A stretch of DNA of 64,000 bases, from the NCBI GenBank assembly GCA_949825065.1, contig OX463845.1, forward strand, positions 25,336,728 through 25,400,727, in the 5' to 3' direction. Source of the DNA: Odontocerum albicorne. Its lineage: Eukaryota > Arthropoda > Insecta > Trichoptera > Odontoceridae. The position numbers and the translations under genes were made by a program. Each line of letters opens with the position of its first letter. The first letter of the stretch is position 1. The notes beneath the pieces are model-generated. The model ran no database searches. It was not told the origin of the DNA and saw nothing but the letters and a program-made list of their open reading frames with translations. Positions 1 to 11,784 of this stretch are shown here, in pieces.

Positions 1-369
1 ATTAAATTGACTGGCACTCCGAAGCTTCTGTCCTGCTAAGGAATTAATCGTCCATTTGGGAGGCACGCGGATAGTGATTCGCATAACAAAGGGGTTGATT
101 TATATGATTGTCTAAATAAGTAAAGCACACGAAACGTTATCACCTGGTTTAAGGGTTAACGTGGATGATTGGCACACATGATCGATTTCCTACATAAATT
201 TTCTGAAGTGTATACTGATAAAGTTTGCCAATTTTCTTAATGTTTCATTTGACATGTTCTGTATAGAACATATTTACGTCTTATTTGATATGTTCATAAA
301 AAATTTACAACCAAAGATATAATGGCAAAATGGGGAATACTACGAGTACATGATAAATCTTTCTGAATC

Positions 370-438
370 TGCGTTGAAGAGCAGTCCATACGTCACTTCC
401 TCCTGTGTGCCCGTTGTCTTGCGTCGAAGAGGACTTGA
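370..438 (+). pseudogene. LINE C-terminal zinc-knuckle scrap
   Basis: A 22-codon open stretch has the spacing Cys-x7-His-x3-Cys-x2-Cys, with a Glu-Glu-Gln-Ser run before the His. This resembles the Cys/His cluster at the end of R1/Jockey-type LINE ORF2 proteins, where it follows the reverse transcriptase. It ends at a TGA and has no detectable RT domain upstream. It is probably a remnant of a 5'-truncated insertion; the assignment rests on a short motif only. Confidence 0.35.
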
Positions 439-689
439 TTCGTGGAACGCCCAGTACTGTCCAGATAGAAGAATTCTGGGCGGAAATTATTTAAGGTCTT
501 TGATACGATAAGAACAATTATGTTCATGTAATTGATATCTTTATGAATTGCGTTTTTCCATAACTATGAGTATTTGAAAGTATTATTTTTATATTCACTG
601 TTTTATTTTTTTCTCTACTTTTTTTATGTTGTTCAGCATAAAGCGTTAATTTTTTTGATGACCTCGGTTGCCTATTTGGAAAGACTCTT

Positions 690-2001
690 ATTCTCCATAA
701 GAAAGGCGATCAAGAGGATCTTAAGAACTACCGTCCAATTAGCATACTACCTACCCTATAATTTTTTTTTACCAAGATCTTAACTAACCGACTCTCGAGT
801 ACTTTTGACACGAACCAACCACGAGAACAGGCGGGGTTCAGTATCATGGATCATATTCAGGTGCTGCGGGAAATAATAGAACGATGTGAGGAATACGAAC
901 TCCCTCTGTACCTAGCCTTTGTGGACTACGAAAAGGCATTTGACTCAGTCAAAAAAGTTGCCATACTAGAAGCTCTAAAGACACAAGGTATTGATAGAGC
1001 ATACATTAAGTTGTTCAATAACATCTATAAGGATGCAAAAGCAAAAATACATATCCACAAATCCTCGGAAACCTTCCGAATCGGTAAGGGAATTCGTCAA
1101 GGAGACACTATTTCCCCAACATTATTCACAGCTACACTTGAATACATATTTAAAAAACTAGAATGGAAAAATAAAGGCCTGGTGATTGATGGAAAATACC
1201 TGAGCCATTTGAGATTTGCTGACGACATCGTTATATTCTCACAAAACCCGAATGATCTTCAGCACCAACTGCAAGAATTGGCAGAGGTCAGCAAAGGAGT
1301 TGGTTTAAAAATGAATATTTCAAAAACCAAATATATGATGAACGGCTTTGCTACCCCAAAACCAATAAACGTAGATGGAAAGCCGCTAGAACTTGCCCAG
1401 GAATACGAGATTTCCAAAGAAGTCAACTTATTTCCTTTGTAGGTGGCATATCGGAGGAAATAGCACGAAGAACAAAACTAGCGTGGAGCTCATTTGGACG
1501 TTTGAACAACATCTTCAAAAGTAATCTCCCAATATCCTTGAAGCGAAGGGTTTACAACCAGTGCATTCTTCCATTATTTACGTATGGCTGCGAGACATGG
1601 ACGCTCACAGTAAAGAACACACAAAAGCTCCAGACCGCACAAAGGGGCATGAAGAGATGCATGTTGGGATATAATAAAAGAGACCGTAAATGAAACACCT
1701 GGATTCGCAATATAACAAAGGTAGAAGACGTTATAAAGGTGTGCAAAAGAATGAAGTGGCAATGGATCGGACACGTAGTCAGAATGCCAGACTCCCGATG
1801 GACATCCAAAATAATCCAATGGTACCCAATAGACATAAAGATGCCCAGAAGAAGACCGAAGGTACGCTGGATAGATGAAATCAGGAAGCATGGCAGCATC
1901 ACATGGTATCAACGAGCAAAAAACCGAACTATTTGGAGTCAGCTTGGGGAGACATTCATCCAGCAGTGGATCGACCCTGGTTGACAATGATGATGATGAT
2001 G
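690..2001 (+). pseudogene. RTE-clade LINE, ORF2 reverse transcriptase (decayed, 5'-truncated)
   Basis: This encodes the reverse transcriptase half of a non-LTR retrotransposon that would copy its RNA at a nicked chromosomal target. One frame carries, in order, a NYRPIS motif near 720, an AFVDYEKAFDSV block near 918-955 (first catalytic Asp), a RQGDTISP block near 1098 and the RFADD active-site motif at 1212-1226. The reading frame then shifts between about 1400 and 1446. The second frame carries the YGCETW motif near 1582, a WIGHVVRM motif near 1763 and a basic C-terminus. In-frame stops lie at 759-761 (TAA) and 1691-1693 (TGA, probably a decayed CGA). The copy ends in an ATG-rich tail at about 1985-2001, as is usual for RTE elements. 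The endonuclease half is absent, so this is a dead 5'-truncated copy. The clade is inferred from motif wording. Confidence 0.85.
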
Positions 2002-2039
2002 AAATATATATACAGAATCAGCAATAAGAATATTAGAAA

Positions 2040-2135
2040 ATTATGTGGATTGAAAGGAAATGCAGTGCTTCAGGTGAAGGAAGAAATATTGCGATGGTCC
2101 GTCCACGTAGAAACAGTAAATGACAATGACGAGTA
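2040..2135 (+). pseudogene. possible LINE C-terminal scrap
   Basis: A short open stretch reads leucine-cysteine-glycine near its start and ILRWSVHVE near its end. This resembles the MCG...LRWFGHVER segment that follows the RT domain in many insect LINEs. It lies just beyond the ATG tail of the RTE copy, so it would be a separate insertion. The match is short and could be chance. Confidence 0.3.
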
Positions 2136-2141
2136 GTAAAG

Positions 2142-5100
2142 AAGTTGTGGTGTAGCGAGATGTTACTCGGTTGTGCCTTGTGTGCAGTACTGGCCAATCT
2201 AGGGTCATCTAGAAAGTACACCCTGGTCTGCTGACATTTTGAATTCTTCCCCTTTGTCTCCAACTAGCTGTCAGTGGACGGACAGCGGTTAAACTCCTGA
2301 AGCAAAAATCTCACGGCCCGCAGTATAAACTTGGTGAAGGGCAAGGATAGAGATGGAGGGGAGGGGGTAAAGGTTAATCACTTCAACTTCTGTGTTTTCT
2401 CTTTCCTGTCTCCTAATCCTTCCAACTCCTACCTATATTAATATATCCCAAAATATTTCTACAATACGCCAGCTCCCACTTAAGATCCACATGTGTACAT
2501 TTCATCAAGCATCTAGCACTCTACCCAAAAATACTGTGTGTTGGAAGTAGGGCTCACAATGTGTACATGTATATAATTCTTATAACATCGACTGTGGCGC
2601 GGGAGGCAATGGAAAACCACCGCACTATTTTCTCTAATAAAACCACATGAATATCCTCAACAAATGTGTGGGTCATGTTCCACAGCATTAAGGTCACGAC
2701 GAAGAAGTATAGAAGGTATGAAAAGTTTGGAAAGACTTAAAGAAAGCTAGCATTCAGAAAGAGGGAAGAGTACAAAGCCTTTGTAATAAGAGAATATGCA
2801 TGACGAAGTAAATGGAAGAGGCAGAAAAGAAAATGTGTGACAGGATAGAATTAAGTGAAGATTTGTTTTTTTATCTAACTCAACAGGAGCAGGGCGTGAT
2901 GTTGATGATACACTGTGCTGTTGGTAAATAAGTAAATATGAGTACTATATCCTGACGGATCCTACTCTAAGTACAAAATTATATTAATTTTTAACCTAAT
3001 TTAATTTTCCTGTTCATTTTTTGTGTTAATTGATTCCTTAACATCAATTCTAAAAGCGCTATGCAGAAACACAATAACACTTTATAAATCTGCCAGATAA
3101 AAAGCTGCCCGGAAATGTGCAGCGTAAAAACCGAATACTGTTTTTTACGAACACTGTTGAAATTTTGTTTCAATCTTTTATTTCATAATTTATTAAAGTG
3201 ACCCGGGAACAAAACGAAAATTGTTTCTTAATGCACAACGTGCGATTTATATTTCATATAACAGAAGTACCGTATAGGTCTGAAAATTTTAAGAGTTTGT
3301 TCAGTGGTGTAGCGTAAAAATCAAGATGATTATAAAATTATATTATTAAAAAGCGTACAAAAATGATCGTATTTTTCTCAATATGGGCTGCATTTAAGCT
3401 ATTAGTTTCAATATTTATCAATCATATCATACCTTATCATATATATTCATCAACTTTTTTATTGTGAGAAACCGTCAAAAAGCTCACAAAAGTTGTACAC
3501 TTCTATATAACGTTCTTAACTGCCCCTTATATCTTGTCAAAAATATTCGGAGACTTTACGACTTTGGTCTTGCGCCACGATACATCAGATATTGCCATTT
3601 GACTTTTCCAGTTCACTGCTTTTATTCTTCACGTATTTTTTATATACTCGGGAACAAGCTATCAGATAATAAAGGTCATCATCGTTGATGTATTGCAAAA
3701 AGCGGATTGAAAAATATGACATCTCCGTTCAGTGTCTAGTGTTTTGAGAGCGTGTTTTTCGTAGCTCCATTATCGTTCTTTCCAACCTTTCTTTCCTTCT
3801 CCTAGTCATCAATTACTTTGTTAAATTTGTGTATGTTTTTGTTGTTAGTATATTTTTTAGTATTGCGTGAATTTTTTTGACATCAAAAATGTAAATCTTC
3901 AACTTTTAACTCAAAACTTTGTAACGCAATTGTATGGTTGGTTGAAAAGGTTGCCACTGGACAATAAATCAGCCGTGTTGTATACTGTATCTTAAAGTAT
4001 TTAACTAGTAAGTTGTACATCTTGAATAAATCAGAAAACGTATTTAAATTTTATCAATTTACTTAAATTCTCAGGATTTTGGCTTGTTAGATACTTGACA
4101 ACTTAGATATTTCCTTCATAAGTCGAAACGGTTCTCCTGAGGATTTAAGTAAAGTTAATGAAACTTATATCAGTGTTTATTATTTCTTAAAGATTAATAA
4201 AATATATCGATTTAGGAGTTATAAAAGCAAGAAAGAAAAAAAGCTACACTGGAAAAGTAATAATTTAAAAATTACAGAATCGTATATTTTTTACAAAAAA
4301 AGGCACGAATATGGCTTGTCTTTTTTGTTTCATATTCCTGCCATCTCAGTCAATCCATACTGAACTGATATTTTTGTAACTTGGCTAGATTTTTTTACAG
4401 TAGAATCCCTTTTTAAACAGATTGTACGCATACAATTAAACGTTTTAAACACATTTTAAAAGACGATATTTAGTTTAAGTGACGACTTCTGAGTCTTAGT
4501 TGGAAAGACCTGTAATCGAACCAGGAAGTTGCGCGTAGGATCTACATTTTTTAAAAAAGGCCTCTTGATCATCTTTTCTGTTGTTTGGTTGTAAAAAAAA
4601 GAAACCAGTTAGATTGGTTTATATAAAACGAAAGTATAATATAGCACAATTCAAAACTATACGTTTTTTCTACTCATTTGTTTTTTTTATTTTTTATGAT
4701 ATATAAAATCAAACATTTTAATAAAAGTTCACAATATCCCTAAAGCAATCATTCAATCCCTAAAGCATATCAAAAAGATTGATTCTTCTTGTTCCCATCA
4801 AAATACATAAATTGATAGAACTATTGCTACGTAACTCGCAGTTCATAATCAAACATGTTGACAATAATACACACTTCTAGAGCTCACGAGTATTGTTACT
4901 AGACAATCTTTTTAACCACTTTGGAACCCTTTTTAGTTCGGTTTATTTTGTTTTTATCAAGTACCATCAGGAAACGAACTGGCTACAAAGTGATATTACT
5001 AAACAGTATAAAAGCAAGTATAACCACTCAATGAGTGAATCCTCTAGAAATCGAAGCATGGACACCATCATTGGCATCAATAATTAAAACATGATTTTTC

Positions 5101-5640
5101 TTAAATATGCTTCTGTTTTGTTGAAAAAATGTAAAAAGTAACCATTGAAATTATTGGGATATTTCACAAATAAAAACTCTCTTTGAAAGCGTTACCCCAC
5201 TGCTCTACTGTTTGGGACCCTTGGTAATGTTGCAAATTTGAAATGCGTTGTTCGGGGAATTTCCCAAGTCTCCCTTCTGGTTTGGGCTCAACGCGTCACG
5301 CAGAATCCCGAAATAAAGGAACCCAAGGCGGGAGTCGTACAGAAGATTACATTGAGGAAAGGGAATTTTTCATTCCCGTCTTAAGTTGTCTATTTTGATT
5401 TAGCAGCATCATGTAGCAATAGTGCAGTCTAGCTTCTCACCAAGGTAAACTAATATGAAATATTCTTCTTAAAAAAATTTACTCTTTCTCAGAACGTATG
5501 TAGTTTCATTAGTTTTTTAGGATTTGGTGCCTTAAAATATTAAACAAAAATACAAACATCTGTCATGAGAAGCAGTATTATTAATTTTGGGAACAGATAG
5601 ATGTTAAGGGGATTGGTTAGGACGTTTTCACTTCAGGCCT
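2142..5640. other. AT-rich intergenic DNA, no supported gene
   Basis: No convincing coding region, RNA gene or transposon terminus was seen. A slightly GC-richer patch at about 2590-2640 reads like a dispersed-repeat fragment. At about 4810-4905 there is weak similarity to the tail of the SINE copies at 25.1, 48.9 and 63.9 kb. Around 5200-5340 a GC-richer patch is unexplained. Confidence 0.5.
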
Positions 5641-5644
5641 CGTT

Positions 5645-5710
5645 TAAATATTTCTAGTTGGCAGAGATTGCCTCATGGCAGTTAACCATCCAGGTTGTGC
5701 TATTTGACCA
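5645..5710 (+). repeat. SINE-A 3' tail fragment
   Basis: This holds the blocks TAGTTGGC, CATGGCAGT and CCAGGTTGTGCT in the same order and spacing as the tail of the SINE at 20058-20260. No tRNA-like head was seen upstream, so it is a tail-only remnant. A 72-bp tandem array begins directly after it. Confidence 0.55.
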
Positions 5711-6000
5711 GAGTGTAATATCAAACATAATATTAGTAAATAATACATTTGTAATATCCATATGACAAATATATTATTTATCCGCAAAGTGTAATATCAA
5801 ACATAATATAAACAATGCATTTGTAATATCTATATGACTAATATATTATTTTTCAGCAAAGTGTAATATCAAACATAATATAAACAATACATTTGTAATA
5901 TCTATTTGACTAATATATTATTTTTCAGCAAAGTGTAATATCAAACATAATATAAACAATACATTTGTAATATCTATATGACTAACATATTATTTTTCGG
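5711..6000 (+). repeat. tandem array, ~72-bp unit, 4 copies
   Basis: The landmark GTGTAATATCAAACATAAT recurs at 5713, 5789, 5861 and 5933. The spacing is 76, 72 and 72 bases. Each unit also contains CATTTGTAATATC and ATATATTATTT. The last three units are nearly identical and the first is more diverged and slightly longer. There is no coding capacity. Confidence 0.9.
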
Positions 6001-6530
6001 TTAACGTATTGGTCTTACTATAACGATTTTGATGTATCAGTCTCTGGATTATTTTTACCATGCCTAGAGGGATACAAAGTGATGTTAAGAAGACTCTGAG
6101 CCTTCATTTCCATACTCAATGACGTTTCATTTCCTTATGGTTGACATGTTACATTGCACTTTTATTGTTTACAGTAAGTGTAATAAACTACAACAATACA
6201 AAATAGAACCAAATTTCTGTAGGCGATGGCAAACCTTCCTAGGGTTTAGTCCTAGGGATTACAAGCCAAAAACCTACAAAGGGTAATAGAAACGTAAGAA
6301 TTACTTCATCCTGCAGTGGTTAAGCGCCTGCAAGTGATGACGATGAAGATGATTCATACTTTTAAGAAGATTAAATCTAAAGAAGTTGGAGATTTATCCA
6401 ATGAGCATGTAAAGATAACTAAACGGCTGCTCTCATCATCTGTAAAGCCTACAAAATCGCACCATGCAGAGCGACTTTGTAAGAATATGGCAATCACGAT
6501 CTTTGAATTGAAAAAGCCACCAATAAGACG
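6001..6530. other. unassigned DNA before the pogo-like element
   Basis: One frame stays open from 6316 to 6684 but runs into the adjoining DNA-transposon remnant and has no recognisable motif, so I do not call it a gene. A patch with GATGACGATGAAGATGAT near 6335 resembles the simple-repeat 3' tail of RTE-type LINEs. Confidence 0.4.
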
Positions 6531-6908
6531 TACAGTGGTACCTCGGGTTACGAACTCAATTCGTTCTTTGATTCCGTTTGTGAGCCGAAATGTTCGCAAA
6601 CCGAAATTCGTTTTCTTGGAAGCCATAATGAGGGTTAATTTAATGCAAAATATATTTTATATATACTGTATATTATATATATAAAAAGCAAAAAACAATT
6701 GTATCAAGAACAACGAACGCAATGACAAACAATGTTCACAACGCGCGCACCTGAGAGCAACTATTGCGTAATTGCGTAATGCGCCGTTACAACGAATTCG
6801 TGAGCCGAGGCATTGTACGCAGGTCGAGTCAAAATTTGTTCGGAAATTGTGTTCGTAAGTCGATTTGTTCGTGACTAGAGGCGTTCGTGACTCGAAGTTT
6901 GACTGTTA
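6531..6908. mobile_element. pogo/Tigger-like non-autonomous DNA transposon (degenerate)
   Basis: The left end after a TA reads CAGTGGTACCTCGGGTTACG. The reverse complement of the right end (to 6905) reads CAGTCAAACTTCGAGTCACG. About 16 of the first 23 positions agree, and TA lies at or next to both borders (one extra T on the right). TACGAAC/GTTCGTAA-type words recur inside, as in pogo/Tigger subterminal repeats. The element is about 375 bp with no transposase, so it would depend on an enzyme supplied elsewhere. The ends are diverged, so it is old. Confidence 0.65.
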
Positions 6909-7772
6909 ATATTATTATATTCCTAGAAGATGTAAACATATAATATTTAAATTGCATAACACATAATACTTTCAATTGAATAATACTTGTTGGGAATCGA
7001 TCGAGTATGATTTTCATTTTTAACTTTATGTGGTTTCACAACTTATCAAGTCTTAATGAGAATTTTTGGTATAGGAATGAAATATTAATCGACAACTAGT
7101 AAAAAGTATCCGACTTTTTTTTGTTTATATATCGTCAGTAAGATAAGGTACAATCGCCTTGTTTACTCGGGTCGTGACAAATGACAGTCAACAAACCTGT
7201 ATCCATATGATTTGTGATTATCCATTTAAAATAACTTGGTCTTGGATGTCTTGTTTCATACATATAATTGTATGTACGAGTATATAAGTATTATAGATAT
7301 CTTTCATGTAAAATATTCATTTCAATACAATCTGAGGGTTGTGTTACAACAGGGGTTGTTAGAGGGTCACCTCATCGTCATTCTTTATCTCCTTAACAAT
7401 AAATTTTATCTTACTCAATATACGGGTAGACAACAGTCGTTAACTGCTTGAGATTGTCGGTCACAATTTTCATTGTGGGGTCAACAAAATACTTGTTTCA
7501 ACCACCATACATATTAGTCATCAAAAGTAATGTACAAACCAATGCAATAAACTTCAAGTAGGTGCACGCAAATCAAATGCTAAATAAAATCATGTCTTGT
7601 GTTTTGTTTCAGTGTATTCAAATTTCATTGAATATCGTATAAACTGAGATATTTGCCATCATTAGTCAACGACTAATGATAATAAATTTCTTTCCGTCAC
7701 CTAACATAGTTGGTAAGAAGGATTTCAGTCTCGTTTCCACTTTAGGACTCTTTAAGATCTTTCGGGTTGACC
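6909..7772. other. unassigned AT-rich DNA
   Basis: No gene or repeat border was recognised in this interval. Short open frames are below what is expected to be meaningful in DNA of this composition. Confidence 0.5.
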
Positions 7773-8060
7773 GGATGTGCTTGCCACATGGCAGTAAGCC
7801 CACAGTTGTACTGTCGATAAGGATGTGCTTGCCACATGGCAGTAAGCCCACAGTTGTACTGTCGATAAGGATGTGCTTGCCACATGGCAGTAAGCCCACA
7901 GTTGTACTGTCGATAAGGATGTGCTTGCCACATGGCAGTAAGCCCACAGTTGTACTGTCGATAAGGATGTGCTTGCCACATGGCAGTAAGCCCACAGTTG
8001 TACTGTCGATAAGGATGTGCTTGCCACATGGCAGTAAGCCCACAGTTGTACTGTCGATAA
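7773..8060 (+). repeat. 48-bp minisatellite, 6 identical-looking copies
   Basis: GGATGTGCTTGCCACATGGC starts at 7773, 7821, 7869, 7917, 7965 and 8013. The spacing is exactly 48 bases and I saw no differences between copies. Because 48 is a multiple of three, several frames on both strands stay open as 16-residue repeats, so these frames are artefacts of the array. The core of the unit (ACATGGCAGTAAGCCC, TTGTACTGT) matches the tail of the SINE at 20058-20260. The array therefore probably arose by amplifying a SINE tail. Copy identity implies recent expansion or homogenisation. Confidence 0.95.
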
Positions 8061-9423
8061 GGAAAAGTTTTATACACTATCGTTGAATCAATCATAATAT
8101 GTATTTACGACTTGAATAAAAAAATGTTTTATGTATTTTTTATATTATTTGATTCTTTTAGAGAATGGAAAAAATACATTATAAATATTGAAGTGCGCAC
8201 AAAATGTGTATAAATAAGAGTTTAACTTTTCAAAACCATTAATAAATTAGTCATTGTGTCAATAAATGGGGAAAACAATAATATTCAGTTAATTTCTAAT
8301 TTACGTAGCTTGAATTTCTTCAAAATTCATAATAAAACCCAGTTGATAATCCAAGAATTTCGAGTTCGATTACAAACAGTGACTGAAAAAAAATCCGGTT
8401 TGTATTTATGCACATACTGTCCATTAAACACCTTTCTAGTTCTTGGGACGAAATTGTGACATATCAATAAATTCACCAGGTTTATAATGCGTAATATAAT
8501 ATAATACAGTAAAGCTCCGAGTTAAAAGTTGTAGGTAGTATTTTATTGAAAATTGGTCGTTAGTAAAAAGGAGAAGAAATATGTTAATAAAAACATAAAC
8601 AATTCCTATAAAAATATGATTGGTTAGTGAAATCGATTTAAAGATAAATATATTTCACGAGCAATAATTAAAATATTATATATCCAATATCTTTAATACA
8701 AGATTATGAATATATTTATTAAAGAATTGACTTTTTGCTGAAGTAACTTCATAGAACATCAGAATCGAAGGTCTTGCGATGTTTAACTGGTATAATACAG
8801 AGACAAAGAATACTTATTCAGAAATAAGAAGAACGTGTTAAATCAATGACATGGGATCATATTCAAATAATGGGTTAGATCCGGTTTCGCCGTACAGTTT
8901 TACATGGTTATCGCATTGAGAGCCAACTACCAGGCATATCCTCTAAGATATGAAAGGATTTCTAGCAATCCACATTCCAGGTTAATGAAGAAAAACATAC
9001 GTAGAATCTATTTCAGAAAAAGTAGTTTTTTGGCTACATGAATCAGGGTGTAGTATTTTCTTGCTACGTGAAGTAGGGTAAAGAAGCATCCCTTATTCTT
9101 TCCACATAAGTCTCCAAATTCCGCATAGCGTTTTTCTTTAGACAACTAAACAGTCTATGCATTTTTAATAAAACTTTTAGAAAATGAAAAATACACAATA
9201 ATACATTTAAAAAAAATTATTATCTTGGCAAACTTGAAGATTTTATAACAAATAATATTTCTTTATATATAGTTTTTGTATAAAATCGATAATTTAAAAA
9301 TGAAATAAATTATCAGCAACATCTTTCTAAATTACTGACTTAACAATTTTTTTAAAGCTATGATTATTAATTGTTGAAATTAATAATCTCATTTCTTCTG
9401 TAATCTTGTATTACAGTATTTGA
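8061..9423. other. unassigned AT-rich DNA
   Basis: No supported gene, structural RNA or transposon end. The sequence is very AT-rich with homopolymer runs. Confidence 0.5.
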
Positions 9424-9640
9424 TAGAGTAAGAAATGATCGGATAAAGGATACCGGTTTGTTACATATGAATAAAATAATTAGAATCAAAGAAAACATCT
9501 GTGGTGTGGTCACATTGAAAGATTGTGAAAGATTTACGGAACAAATACATATACGAGTATGTCTGAAATGAATAGACAGCGGGAAAGAGGTAGACCGAGA
9601 AAATATTGGAGAGATAATTGGAGAAATTAAATGCGTGGAG
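9424..9640 (+). pseudogene. LINE ORF2 C-terminal fragment
   Basis: Broken frames give RVRNDRI at the start and, near 9575-9625, MNRQRERGRPRKYWRDNW. The latter is the GRPRKYW-type motif at the very end of many insect LINE ORF2 proteins. The stretch between them has the usual length for the segment linking the post-RT region to that motif. Frame changes and a stop show that the copy is dead. No RT domain is present. Confidence 0.6.
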
Positions 9641-9886
9641 ATCTGTCAATTCTGTCGTTTTCTGTTGCGGTAAATAAGACACTCAAATGTTATATATTTT
9701 ATGTATAAAATCTAACTTGCATCGATGAGCATTGATTTGGAATGTAAATAAGGGCTCAAGATATAAATCAATCCAGAAATTTATCACTTTGAAACCATAA
9801 TTTAAACCGTGAAGTGTTCCAAGATGAGTCGATTGCGGAGGAGTCACAGTGTGTTGGATAGCCAGTCAGTCACCTTTACCGAATGA

Positions 9887-9970
9887 GTATTATCCCGGCT
9901 GTGAGTGCGGGTTGGATGATGAGACTATAGATGGCGTGTTTTTCGTTCATGCTTTATGTGACAAAATAAA
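9887..9970 (+). pseudogene. LINE zinc-knuckle fragment
   Basis: One frame reads YYPGCECG, then LDDETIDGVFF and ends HALC. This is a Cys-x-Cys-x12-His-x3-Cys arrangement with acidic residues before the His, as in the C-terminal zinc knuckle of Jockey/R1-like LINEs. It is short and isolated. Confidence 0.45.
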
Positions 9971-10127
9971 TTTACTAAATGCCATATCTTGACCGCGTTC
10001 AATGAATGTTGTGTTTCTTCTTCCATCGCAGAACTTTTCCACTTATAGATCGATTTTATTTTTTTAAGTTTAATGTGCTGAAGCATTGAAGTATCTAAAA
10101 TAGTTTTTCTAATTTCATTCATTGTAA

Positions 10128-10170
10128 TGACTCTCTTAGAATTGCATTTTTAGCTATTTTAAGAGAGTCA
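10128..10170. repeat. short hairpin (11-bp arms)
   Basis: TGACTCTCTTA at 10128-10138 is repeated in inverted orientation as TAAGAGAGTCA at 10160-10170, separated by 21 bases. No flanking duplication was found. It may be a MITE remnant or chance. Confidence 0.5.
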
Positions 10171-10529
10171 ATACAAATCATCGTAGTGTGGGTGGATTAC
10201 CTATATAAAATATATATACATCTAATCTACTTATTTTCTTACTAAATAAAGCAATGTAAAACCATCGTTTATTGATAATATATTCAAGTATCCAATACTA
10301 AAATATTATATGATTACTCACCGATATTTCCCTGCCAAGAAATCCATAAGAAAACACGTTCAAGTTCAAGATTTTAATATGTCGTGCAATATCACAAAAT
10401 ATTAATTAAACAACATTTTAATACAACAAAATCAATAAAATGTATTACAACATTAAAAATTAAGGGATTCTACAAAAGAAACGCTAAGGAAATTCGAGAG
10501 TTTAAGGAAAAACTGACGTTGCTTTTCTT

Positions 10530-11060
10530 ACTTGACAGCCGACGCTGTTGTTTACTTTGACCTAACCTTTTCCAAGCACGCGTTTTCGCCGTTTTATCAA
10601 ACAATCCCATTTATTTATCACTTAAAAGTTGATATTAAACAAGAACATAACACAATAAGTATATTGCCGATAAAAATTAACGCACAATTCCATAGTTTAT
10701 CCAATAACAAGACTATAAATGTGATTTATTTGGTTCTAACAAACGCATTGTCAACTGAACGCCGGCTGACTACGCCGAGTTGTGTTGTCTGAGAGCGGGA
10801 CGGCGTAATATAATTTTGTTCATCCCTATTGGTGCGAGAGGGGTAGAGAATAAATATGGAGTGAGCGCCCTACCACGGGACGCAAGCGTATTGCAAAATG
10901 CACATTCCGAGCGCATTTGGCTAAGGGGTTTGCGATTGGAATAGTGGCCGTTGCGGGCTAGGGATTGTGATCACATTGGAATTGGTGTGCAAGTACACAA
11001 CTCGACATTAGGAATTCTTTGTACTTTGGCCGTGCATTTTTGTAGGTAGAATTCAACGTT
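10530..11060. other. GC-richer unassigned block
   Basis: This stretch is clearly richer in G+C and CpG than its surroundings, especially at 10560-10600 and 10750-10990. No protein motif or terminal repeat could be recognised. It could be part of an unrecognised transposon or an old regulatory or promoter-like region. An 86-residue open frame in it shows no family resemblance. Confidence 0.3.
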
Positions 11061-11204
11061 TTACGCAATTTGAATATTAAAATAAAACCTATGTATCCAC
11101 AAATCAATTAAAATAATTGTTTATTAAAAATACTCTTTCAATAATATAATCGAACACTGTTCATTTAATTGTATTTACCCATTTTTAAAAAATTATTTTT
11201 TCAT

Positions 11205-11337
11205 AAAAATACGTAGGTACATAGACAACTCAAAATACGTAGGTACATAGACAACTCAAAATACGTAGGTACATAGACAACTCAAAATACGTAGGTACAT
11301 AGACAGCTCAAAATACGTAGGTACATATACAACTCAA
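11205..11337 (+). repeat. 26-bp minisatellite, 5 copies
   Basis: TACGTAGGTACATA recurs every 26 bases with the linker GACAACTCAAAA. Copies differ by single bases (for example GACAGCTC in one unit). The array is flanked by A-rich DNA. Confidence 0.9.
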
Positions 11338-11753
11338 AAAAAAAATCTAGGAATGGGATCATAAAAGTATTTTACGCAAATAAAAAATACCCTCATGTTA
11401 AATTGGGGAAATTTTTATTTTTTCTTTTAAATTTTTTGATTGAAATGAATGGATCTTACTGCACTCTTGCTATCTTGAAGAAATTATAAATCGAAAAGAG
11501 CTTACAAATTCAATAACCTTTTATTAAAAAAAAAAGAAACACAATTACGGCTTCCAGTTGAATCACTGAAATAAATTATAACTTAAAAAGGTTTTCAAAC
11601 ACCAAAATATTTAGAAAAAAATATATTGGTAATTTATAAGCTGTTCCAATAATTATTGAAAATTTGTAAAATGTATTAAATTAAATTTATTTAAGTTTTG
11701 AATACACTTCTTAACTTAATATTTCATTTTGTTGATCATGAATTACCCAACAC

Positions 11754-11784
11754 ATCAGAAACAATACGTAGTATTGTTTCTGAT
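11754..11784. repeat. perfect 14-bp inverted repeat
   Basis: ATCAGAAACAATAC is followed after three bases by its exact reverse complement, GTATTGTTTCTGAT. RNA or single-stranded DNA would form a perfect hairpin. There is no U-tract terminator context and no known function in this setting. Confidence 0.75.

Noticed and set aside
1574..1987. Long minus-strand open frames opposite the RTE copy
   Set aside because: They are antisense shadows of the LINE C-terminal region, which has clear RT and post-RT motifs on the plus strand.
7773..8060. Possible CRISPR-like array (regular repeats)
   Set aside because: The units are contiguous with no unique spacers, and the genome is eukaryotic. The same applies to the arrays at 11.2, 13.7, 41.3, 47.6 and 60.3 kb.
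7666..8095. Overlapping open frames of 91-136 codons on both strands with 16-residue repeats
   Set aside because: They are translations of a 48-bp minisatellite whose length is a multiple of three. There is no start context, no variation pattern of a protein and no conservation between strands.
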